From: Clostridia bacterium
GTDB lineage: Bacteria; Bacillota; Clostridia; UMGS1883
DNA length: 8,629 nucleotides
Assembly: GCA_017468215.1 (NCBI GenBank)
Contig: JAFUJG010000142.1
Coordinates: forward strand, 1 to 8,629
Reading direction: 5' to 3'
The notes below the pieces were generated by a model that saw only the letters and a program-made list of their open reading frames with translations, searched no databases and was not told the origin of the DNA. Positions 1-5,060 of this stretch are shown here, in pieces. The position numbers and the translations under genes were made by a program. Position 1 is the first letter of the stretch, and each line of letters opens with the position of its first letter.

Positions 1-413
1 AGCTTGTTAACCGAAGCAGTAACCTTTGCCTTACCTTCTCGGGAAGCGGAAATGACGGTTGCCAGGCAACACAGGGAGCATACACAGGCGACAACGAGCT
101 TTGGGATATAACCTGTATGACGGGCGAGCTTTTCAGCGACAAATTTACGGTTTCATTTTCCGACGGAAAATCTGAGGCAGGTACCGTCAGTGTAAGTGCA
201 AAGGCAAAAAACTCCGGCACCTATTCTGTTATCTGTGCCTTTTATAACGACAGAGGTGTTCTCATCTCTACACTGACCCGGGATGTACCCCTTACGGCAG
301 GCGAAGAAGTGACAGTGGAATTTGACAAGGTTGCAGATTGCTACAAATCATATGTGTACTGCTGGAATGAAAAAACCTTGACTCCATTATCCAAAAAATG
401 TGTAATAAACTGA
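1..413 (+). CDS. C-terminal end of a probable secreted lectin-like protein (partial)
   Basis: The frame is open from base 3 to the TGA at 411-413, giving 136 residues; the gene begins before the window. The ATG at 117 is internal because coding continues upstream without a stop. Residues 1-37 look like the last repeat of a ricin-B-type (RICIN) lectin domain: an N-R-S-S-x-x-C-L opening and an E-L-W-D-I-T ending in the place of the usual Q-x-W motif. Residues about 45-132 look like a beta-sandwich tail: alternating hydrophobic strands, then a Y-N-D-R-G-V-L turn, a V-P-L-T-A-G-E-E segment and a final Y-x-W-N-E-K-x-L-x-P-L. This pattern is common at the C-terminus of secreted clostridial carbohydrate-active proteins. 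There is no LPXTG anchor or terminal membrane helix, so release or non-covalent attachment is likely. The catalytic part, if any, lies outside the window. Both domain assignments are by eye and moderate; no specific function can be given. Confidence 0.7.
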   Translation, partial: LVNRSSNLCLTFSGSGNDGCQATQGAYTGDNELWDITCMTGELFSDKFTVSFSDGKSEAGTVSVSAKAKNSGTYSVICAFYNDRGVLISTLTRDVPLTAGEEVTVEFDKVADCYKSYVYCWNEKTLTPLSKKCVIN

Positions 414-443
414 TACATTATACATGAATAAATGCATATTTTT

Positions 444-481
444 AAAAATACACCGATTTTTTAATAAGTCGGTGTATTTTT
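444..481 (+). terminator. Rho-independent terminator after the lectin-like gene
   Basis: Perfectly complementary arms at 444-456 and 469-481, with a core of ATACACCGA against TCGGTGTAT. The stem can extend by a G-T and two A-T pairs into the loop, leaving about six loop bases. The 3' arm ends in a T run. It lies 30 bp after the TGA at 411-413 and directly upstream of the next promoter, so it separates the lectin-like gene from the nadK unit. Confidence 0.88.
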
Positions 482-493
482 ATTGAAAAAATA

Positions 494-522
494 TTGATTT
501 ATTCGTTTATAAAGTGTATAAT
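494..522 (+). promoter_or_regulatory. Sigma-A-type promoter of the nadK-argR-recN unit
   Basis: The -35 element is TTGATT (494-499) and the -10 is a perfect TATAAT (517-522), separated by exactly 17 bp. It lies between the upstream terminator and the nadK start, with transcription expected to begin near 528-531, some 25 nt before the ATG. No other promoter is evident before recN or the membrane-protein gene, so this one probably serves all four genes. The -10 lies inside a candidate ARG box, which predicts repression by ArgR through occlusion of RNA polymerase. Confidence 0.8.
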
Positions 523-530
523 TATTCATA
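513..530 (+). promoter_or_regulatory. Candidate ARG box (ArgR operator) over the -10 element
   Basis: The 18 bases AGTGTATAATTATTCATA fit the ARG box pattern TNTGNATWWWWATNCANA at every defined position except the first, where A replaces T (still a W base, as tolerated in real sites). Against the stricter half-site TGAAT the left arm reads TGTAT. The site covers the TATAAT at 517-522, and argR itself is the second gene downstream, which fits autoregulation. A weaker left half-site resembling TNTGNAT occurs at 492-498. It would start a second box at 492-509, exactly 3 bp away, the spacing known for paired E. coli boxes, but its right half is poor. An AT-rich promoter can mimic such a motif, so confidence is moderate. 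Confidence 0.62.
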
Positions 531-542
531 GAATGTATTAAA

Positions 543-553
543 GGGGGTTCCCC
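543..553 (+). promoter_or_regulatory. nadK ribosome binding site with self-complementary flank
   Basis: A run of five G (543-547) forms the Shine-Dalgarno core and is followed by TT and then CCCC (550-553), directly touching the nadK ATG at 554. GGGG and CCCC are complementary but only two bases apart, so a hairpin could form no more than about three pairs around a four-base loop. This is unusual for a leader, and its effect on translation is unknown. Confidence 0.6.
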
Positions 554-1393
554 ATGAAAATAGCAATATTATCAAACGTAATAAAATCAAATCCTACCGA
601 GGCGGCACGTGCCTTTTTAGAGGTAGTAAAAGACGAATGCGAAATATTTATCGCTAATGAGCTTAAGGGGATTATCCCCGCTAAGGAGTACTATACCGAC
701 GATGAGCTTTTCAAAAAGGCTGATGTGGCGGTGGTGTTCGGCGGCGACGGCACCACGCTTTCTGCCGCACGCAGAGCCGCACCCTTTAATGTACCTGTAT
801 TAAGTATCAACACAGGGCATTTAGGCTTTCTTGCAACGGTAAGTGCACAGGATGCAAAAAAAGCGGCAGAGGCTCTTTTAAAGGATAACCTTACCCTTTC
901 CGAGAGAACAATGCTCTCTGTCAGCGTAAAGAAGGAAAACGGAGAAGCTTTTAATGCATACAGCCTTAATGATGCAGTTATCAGCCGTTCTTCCGGTAAA
1001 CTCTGCAAGCTGAACGTTTTCTACAACGGAAGCTTTGCTCAGGAGTGTCGCTCCGACGGTGTAATTGTTTCCACTCCTACAGGCTCTACTGCATATTCCC
1101 TCTCCTGCGGCGGTCCCCTTGTTATGCCCGGGCTTGATTTGTTTATCATATCGCCCATATGCCCTCATTTTTTAGGTTCAAGGCCTATGATTGTTCCCTC
1201 CGACGAAACAATTGAGATAAAGCTTACGGGAGATTGCACAGAAGCACTCCTTTCAACCGACGGCATCAGTAACTATACGATTTCGCCCAAGGATACCGTT
1301 ACAATTTCAAAGGCGCCCTACAAGGCAAAGCTTTTAACATTAAAAGAACAAAACTTTTTTAACCTGGTAAGACAAAAACTTACTCTTATGTGA
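554..1393 (+). CDS. nadK: NAD kinase (ATP-dependent, NADP synthesis)
   Basis: Cytoplasmic NAD kinase (EC 2.7.1.23), which phosphorylates NAD to NADP, the only de novo route to NADP. The 279 residues match the family's normal length. Visible motifs are G-G-D-G-T at 63-67 (phosphate and metal binding loop, including the catalytic Asp65), S-I-N-T-G-H-L-G-F-L at 84-93, the Y-S-L-N-D segment at 136-140 (the family usually has N-E or N-D here), the conserved glycine-rich D-G-V-I-V-S-T-P-T-G-S-T-A-Y-S stretch at 168-182, and P-I-C-P-H-F-L-G-S-R-P at 201-211. The start is set by the G-rich Shine-Dalgarno site just upstream. It is the first gene of the unit, with argR 13 bp downstream. In many Bacillota nadK follows tlyA and isoprenoid genes; here a terminator and promoter precede it instead. 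The sequence seems intact and functional. Confidence 0.97.
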   Translation: MKIAILSNVIKSNPTEAARAFLEVVKDECEIFIANELKGIIPAKEYYTDDELFKKADVAVVFGGDGTTLSAARRAAPFNVPVLSINTGHLGFLATVSAQDAKKAAEALLKDNLTLSERTMLSVSVKKENGEAFNAYSLNDAVISRSSGKLCKLNVFYNGSFAQECRSDGVIVSTPTGSTAYSLSCGGPLVMPGLDLFIISPICPHFLGSRPMIVPSDETIEIKLTGDCTEALLSTDGISNYTISPKDTVTISKAPYKAKLLTLKEQNFFNLVRQKLTLM

Positions 1394-1406
1394 AAGGGAA
1401 AATGAA

Positions 1407-1859
1407 ATGAGAATAGAAAGACAAAACACTATACTTCAGCTTATAAACGATTATCAGATTGAGACACAGTATGACCTTACCGAAGCCTTGAAAAACCGTG
1501 GCTTTGAAGTAACCCAGGCAACCGTTTCCAGAGATATAAAGGAGCTCAGGCTTGTAAAAAAGCAGTCTGACAGCGGAAAGAGCATTTACACAAAAAATTC
1601 CGATTCTGCTTTTTCGGACTTTGATTCACGCTTTGCAATCATTTTCCGTCAGTGCGTTATAAGCATTGAATATGCGGTAAATAATATCGTAATCAAAACT
1701 CTGCCCGGTATGGCGCAGGCTGCCGGTGCTGCCATTGACTCCATGGCACTTGCGGAGGTTGTAGGCTCTATCGCAGGTGACGATACCGTTATGATGGTTG
1801 TCAGAAGCGAAGAAAGTGCAAGAAAACTGGTTTACAAACTGCGTAATATGACAGAGTAA
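1407..1859 (+). CDS. argR: Arginine repressor ArgR/AhrC
   Basis: Hexameric, arginine-sensing transcription factor that represses arginine biosynthesis and, in several Gram-positives, activates catabolism. The 150 residues are the usual length. The N-terminal winged helix-turn-helix spans about 1-65, with the recognition region V-T-Q-A-T-V-S-R-D-I-K-E-L at 35-47, the family hallmark. The C-terminal oligomerisation and L-arginine binding domain spans about 75-148, with T-L-P-G-M-A-Q-A-A-G-A-A-I-D at 98-111 and G-S-I-A-G-D-D-T at 120-127, whose Asp pair contacts arginine. The start follows a GAAAGGGA Shine-Dalgarno site. An earlier ATG at 1402 is followed at once by a stop and can be ignored. 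It is co-directional with nadK and recN at short gaps, the classic Bacillota neighbourhood (ahrC-recN in Bacillus subtilis). The ARG box at the unit's promoter suggests autoregulation. Confidence 0.97.
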   Translation: MRIERQNTILQLINDYQIETQYDLTEALKNRGFEVTQATVSRDIKELRLVKKQSDSGKSIYTKNSDSAFSDFDSRFAIIFRQCVISIEYAVNNIVIKTLPGMAQAAGAAIDSMALAEVVGSIAGDDTVMMVVRSEESARKLVYKLRNMTE

Positions 1860-1882
1860 TCCCTTAGTTAAGGAAGATAGAT

Positions 1883-3523
1883 ATGCTTATAAATTTATCC
1901 ATAAATAATGTAGCCGTTATTGAAAAGGCAACAGCTGACTTTTCAGATGGTTTTAACATATTAACAGGTGAAACAGGTGCCGGTAAAAGCCTTCTTATTG
2001 ATTCGCTCTCAATGGTGCTTGGTATGCGTACCAGCCGTGAGCTTATCCGTACAGAAGCAGACTACGCATCTGTAACAGCTCTTTTTTCACCATGTCCTGA
2101 CTTTTCTGATTTAGACATAGACCCCGAGGAAGACGGAAGCATCCTTCTTTCACGCCGTATCTATGCCGACGGCAGGAACATATGCAAAATCAATTCTGCC
2201 ACTGTGCCCCTTTCAACACTGCGTCAGGTTGGCGAAAGGCTTGTAACTATCCACGGTCAGCACGACAACATTTCGCTTTTCAAGCATTCGTACCATTTGT
2301 CGCTGTTGGATGAATATGCGAAAAACGAACAGCTTCTTTGCGAGTATAAATCAGCATACAAGAAAATGCTGGATGCAAAGGATAAGCTGGAAGGCATGAA
2401 AAAAAGCGAAAGTGAGAGAGAAATGCAGAAGGATACGCTCTCCTTCCGTATTGAAGAAATCAAAAAAATCAGCCCTGAAAAGGACGAGGATGTGTCACTT
2501 GCCTCACGCCGTGATGCACTGAGGAATTATTCCTCAGTTATGGCAAACCTTCAGAGTGCCTCCGAGGCACTTTCGTCACAGGGCGGTGCAAAGGATGCAC
2601 TTTATGCCTCCATGCGCAATTTAGACAGTGCTTCTTCCATGGATTTGTCCCTTGAGCCCATAAAGGAGCAGATTACTGACTTATACTACGCCTGCGAGGA
2701 TGCGGCTTCGGAAATAGCCGGCTTTATCTCACGCATGAGCTTTTCTCCCGGTGAGCTTGACGAAATTGAGGAAAGGCTTGACGCAATTACCAGACTTAAG
2801 AAAAAGTATGGTCCCACCCTTGATGCTGTTCTGGAAAACCTCAACACCTGGGAGGAGGAATACGGCTCGCTTTTATTCTATGATGATAACCTTTCTGCTT
2901 TGGAAAATTTGGTTTGTGAAGCAACCGAGGAAATGCTCCGTGCAGGAAGGGCACTTTCAGCATCCAGACAAAAGGCTGCCCAAGCTCTTGAAAAGGCTGT
3001 AACAGACGAGCTTGCCTTTCTTGATATGCCAAAATGCATTTTCCGTGTTAACCTTACAGAGGACGAGCCTTCTTCCAAAGGACTTGAAAATGCTGAATTT
3101 TTATTGTCAACTTCTCCTTCTGAGGAGCCTAAGCCTCTTTCACGCATTGCTTCGGGTGGTGAAATGAGCAGAATAATGCTGGCATTGAAATCGGCTCTTG
3201 CAGACTGCGACGATGTTGGAGTTCTCCTGTTTGACGAAATCGATGCAGGTGTTTCGGGCAGAGCCGCAGCAAAGATTGCAGAAAAACTTAACAACTTGTC
3301 AGCTAACCGACAGATTATATGCATTACGCATCTTCCGCAGCTGGCATCCAGGGCAGATTGCCATCTTCTTATTGAAAAGGATACCTCAACCGACACCTTT
3401 ACCACATCGGTAAGCCTTCTTGATAAAGAAGGAAGGGTGGACGAAATTGCACGCCTCATAAGCGGCGACAATATTACCCCCGCTGCACGTGAAGCGGCAA
3501 AGGATATGCTCAAAAACAACTAA
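1883..3523 (+). CDS. recN: DNA repair protein RecN (SMC-like ATPase)
   Basis: SMC-like ATPase recruited early to DNA double-strand breaks, where it holds DNA ends or sister chromatids for RecA-dependent repair. The 546 residues are near the usual 550-570. Walker A is G-E-T-G-A-G-K-S at 29-36. The ATPase halves flank a coiled-coil arm, seen as Lys/Glu-rich heptad-like sequence at about 145-200 and 290-375. The ABC signature is L-S-R-I-A-S-G-G-E-M-S-R at 419-430, Walker B is V-L-L-F-D-E-I-D-A-G at 447-456, and the switch histidine is H483 in T-H-L-P-Q. All catalytic parts are present. An AAGGAAG Shine-Dalgarno site (1870-1876) supports the ATG at 1883, 23 bp after argR. No LexA box was seen near it, so expression probably comes from the nadK promoter. 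Unusually, recA lies just beyond, facing it. Confidence 0.97.
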   Translation: MLINLSINNVAVIEKATADFSDGFNILTGETGAGKSLLIDSLSMVLGMRTSRELIRTEADYASVTALFSPCPDFSDLDIDPEEDGSILLSRRIYADGRNICKINSATVPLSTLRQVGERLVTIHGQHDNISLFKHSYHLSLLDEYAKNEQLLCEYKSAYKKMLDAKDKLEGMKKSESEREMQKDTLSFRIEEIKKISPEKDEDVSLASRRDALRNYSSVMANLQSASEALSSQGGAKDALYASMRNLDSASSMDLSLEPIKEQITDLYYACEDAASEIAGFISRMSFSPGELDEIEERLDAITRLKKKYGPTLDAVLENLNTWEEEYGSLLFYDDNLSALENLVCEATEEMLRAGRALSASRQKAAQALEKAVTDELAFLDMPKCIFRVNLTEDEPSSKGLENAEFLLSTSPSEEPKPLSRIASGGEMSRIMLALKSALADCDDVGVLLFDEIDAGVSGRAAAKIAEKLNNLSANRQIICITHLPQLASRADCHLLIEKDTSTDTFTTSVSLLDKEGRVDEIARLISGDNITPAAREAAKDMLKNN

Positions 3524-3530
3524 AAGGGTG
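3524..3530 (+). promoter_or_regulatory. Ribosome binding site that sets the start of the RseC-like gene
   Basis: AAGGGTG, overlapping the end of recN (TAA at 3521-3523) and placed six bases before the ATG at 3537. This favours the 3537 start over the in-frame ATG at 3489, which lies inside recN, has no comparable site and would add 16 residues encoded by recN sequence. Confidence 0.7.
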
Positions 3531-3536
3531 AACGCA

Positions 3537-3920
3537 ATGAAAAAGTACGGCGAAATTATTTCCGTCGACGGCACAAATACCGTAATAAGGGTTTATAAAG
3601 AGAAAGGCGATGAGGGTGTTCCCACGGCACTTACAGTTAACGCAAAGGCTGATTTTGCCTGCAGCGTGGGGGACCTTGTAGCCTTTGACATGAACATGAC
3701 CTTGTTCTTTATGTCCACCTTTTCGGGGTATCTTCTCCCCTTTGCATTTGCGTTTGTCACATACTATGTTACAAGGCTTTTCACCCCAAACCTTAAAATT
3801 ACACAATCGGTGTTTCTTCTTTCTCTTGCACTCTGCTACATATTGGCGTCACGCATAGCAGATGCCCCCTTGTTCAAAAAAATAACACTTTGCACCGTAA
3901 CCGAAATTATAGAAGAATAA
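3537..3920 (+). CDS. Small two-helix membrane protein, RseC/MucC-like
   Basis: Predicted inner-membrane protein of 127 residues, tentatively in the RseC/MucC (SoxR-reducing) family. The N-terminal part (1-52) is soluble: it begins K-Y-G-E-I-I-S-V-D-G-T-N-T-V-I-R-V, like the G-x-V-x-x-v-x-G-x-x-a-x-V opening of RseC proteins, and ends in N-A-K-A-D-F-A-C-S-V-G-D-L-V at 35-48, matching their conserved V-G-D-x-V turn. Two hydrophobic segments follow at about 55-79 and 90-107, and a short acidic tail ends in E-I-I-E-E. The cysteine cluster typical of RseC is absent; only C42, C100 and C119 remain, so a redox or metal role as in canonical RseC is doubtful. The gene starts 13 bp after recN and probably shares its transcript. 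Spore-forming relatives often have spoIVB at this position. The family call is by pattern only; the gene itself is well supported by its position, Shine-Dalgarno site and following terminator. Confidence 0.72.
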   Translation: MKKYGEIISVDGTNTVIRVYKEKGDEGVPTALTVNAKADFACSVGDLVAFDMNMTLFFMSTFSGYLLPFAFAFVTYYVTRLFTPNLKITQSVFLLSLALCYILASRIADAPLFKKITLCTVTEIIEE

Positions 3921-3926
3921 GTATTT

Positions 3927-3965
3927 AAAAAGGAACGAGTTACCAATGGTAACTCGTTCCTTTTT
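3927..3965. terminator. Bidirectional terminator between the recN unit and recA
   Basis: A perfect inverted repeat: an 18-base arm at 3927-3944 (AAAA then GGAACGAGTTACC) pairs with 3948-3965 around a three-base loop. An A run on the left and a T run on the right give a U tract on both transcripts. It lies 7 bp after the stop of the RseC-like gene and one base from the recA stop (TAA on the minus strand at 3969-3967), so it ends both converging transcripts. On the minus strand a second TAA directly follows the recA stop and runs into the hairpin. Confidence 0.93.
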
Positions 3966-3966
3966 A

Positions 3967-4983
3967 TTATTCTGTTAAATCTTCGGATTTATTTTCTCTT
4001 TCTGCAATTTTTTCACGGATTTTTGCTTCTATCTCTGCAGAAATTTCGGGATTTTCAAGGATAAACTGCTTTGCATTTTCTCTGCCCTGTCCTATCCTCA
4101 TATCGCCATATGCAAACCATGCACCGCTTTTCTGGATAACTCCCAGAAGAACACCCATGTCAACCATGCTGCCTTCCCTTGAAATACCCTTGCCGTACAT
4201 CATGTCGAATTCGGCTTCCTTAAAGGGAGGAGCAACCTTATTTTTAACAATTTTTACCCTTGTGCGGTTACCCACAAATTCGCTGCCGTTTTTAAGTGTT
4301 TCAATCCTTCTTACATCCATACGTACAGATGCATAAAACTTAAGTGCTCTGCCGCCGGAGGTTGTTTCGGGGTTGCCGTACATAACGCCAACCTTTTCAC
4401 GGAGCTGGTTAATGAAAATACAAACGGTATTTGTTTTTGCAAGAACACCTGCCAGCTTTCTCATGGCCTGGCTCATAAGTCTTGCCTGCAAGCCGACATG
4501 GCTGTCGCCCATTTCGCCGTCAATTTCGGCCTTGGGAACAAGTGCTGCAACAGAGTCAACAACAATAACATCCAGTGCACCGCTTCGAACCAAAGCTTCG
4601 GCAATCTCAAGTGCCTGTTCGCCTGTATCGGGCTGTGCAACGATTAACGAGTCAACATCCACACCGATATTTTTTGCATATGTAGGGTCAAGGGCGTGTT
4701 CTGCATCAATAAACGCAGCTTCACCGCCACGCTTTTGTGCTTCGGCAACAATGTGGAGTGCAAGTGTTGTTTTACCGCTGGATTCAGGACCGTAGATTTC
4801 AATAATTCTGCCCTTGGGAACACCGCCTATACCAAGTGCCATATCTAATGTAAGGCTGCCTGTGGGGATTGCATCAATATTAAGGTGAGCGTTGCTACCC
4901 AGCTTCATAACGCTTCCCTTACCGAACTGCTTTTCTATCTGGCTCATTGCTATAGCAAGAGCTTCCTTTTTTTCAATTGACAT
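3967..4983 (-). CDS. recA: Recombinase RecA
   Basis: Cytoplasmic DNA-dependent ATPase that forms filaments on single-stranded DNA, drives homologous strand exchange and triggers LexA self-cleavage in the SOS response. The 338 residues are typical of a clostridial RecA. Walker A is G-P-E-S-S-G-K-T at 65-72, the catalytic glutamate is E95 in F-I-D-A-E-H-A-L-D, and Walker B is V-I-V-V-D at 140-144. The DNA-binding L1 region lies around 155-165 and L2 around 193-209, with the conserved I-N-Q-L-R-E-K-V-G and [15 protein letters not shown]. The tail is rich in Glu and Lys, as usual. A GAGGAA Shine-Dalgarno site lies six to ten bases upstream of the ATG. It has its own consensus promoter and LexA box, and it is followed at once by the shared terminator. 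No intein or frameshift is seen. Its neighbour upstream is an arabinofuranosidase gene rather than cinA or pgsA, which often accompany recA. Confidence 0.99.
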   Translation of the reverse strand: MSIEKKEALAIAMSQIEKQFGKGSVMKLGSNAHLNIDAIPTGSLTLDMALGIGGVPKGRIIEIYGPESSGKTTLALHIVAEAQKRGGEAAFIDAEHALDPTYAKNIGVDVDSLIVAQPDTGEQALEIAEALVRSGALDVIVVDSVAALVPKAEIDGEMGDSHVGLQARLMSQAMRKLAGVLAKTNTVCIFINQLREKVGVMYGNPETTSGGRALKFYASVRMDVRRIETLKNGSEFVGNRTRVKIVKNKVAPPFKEAEFDMMYGKGISREGSMVDMGVLLGVIQKSGAWFAYGDMRIGQGRENAKQFILENPEISAEIEAKIREKIAERENKSEDLTE

Positions 4984-5011
4984 TTTTATTCCTCATTTCA
5001 TTCATTTATAC

Positions 5012-5025
5012 CGAACATCTGTTCT
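5012..5025 (-). promoter_or_regulatory. LexA operator (SOS box) of recA
   Basis: The core GAAC-ATCT-GTTC (5013-5024 on the + strand) has perfect GAAC and GTTC arms around four bases, the Gram-positive (DinR/LexA) box type, and a flanking C at 5012 gives CGAAC. It begins one base downstream of the recA -10 hexamer and covers the expected transcription start, about 28 bp before the ATG. Bound LexA would block RNA polymerase, and the site should be freed after DNA damage. Confidence 0.9.
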
Positions 5026-5026
5026 C

Positions 5027-5055
5027 ATTATAAAATACTTTTTGGAGTTTGTCAA
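5027..5055 (-). promoter_or_regulatory. Consensus sigma-A promoter of recA
   Basis: Reading the minus strand, TTGACA (5055-5050) and TATAAT (5032-5027) are both perfect consensus hexamers with a 17-bp spacer, an exceptionally strong promoter. The -35 begins only five bases after the stop codon of the upstream arabinofuranosidase gene. Such strength fits a gene held in check by LexA at the adjoining operator. Confidence 0.93.
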
Positions 5056-5060
5056 TAGGT

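Noticed and set aside
423..440. ARG-box-like sequence CATGAATAAATGCATATT after the first gene
   Set aside because: The half-sites TGAAT and ATGCA are only two bases apart instead of four, which breaks the ArgR dyad geometry. It also lies upstream of a terminator, not at a promoter.
2878..3519. Open frame of 213 codons on the - strand opposite recN
   Set aside because: It overlaps the conserved Walker B and signature region of recN on the other strand, and its serine- and arginine-rich product is typical of a shadow frame.
3489..3536. Longer N-terminus for the RseC-like protein starting inside recN
   Set aside because: The added residues are encoded by recN sequence in another frame, and the ATG at 3537 has the better ribosome site and matches the family start.
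4954..5006. Possible ten-codon upstream reading frame overlapping the recA start on the - strand
   Set aside because: Its ATG has no Shine-Dalgarno site, and the frame arises from ATGAATGAAATGAGG-type low-complexity sequence around the real ribosome site. There is nothing to show that it is translated.
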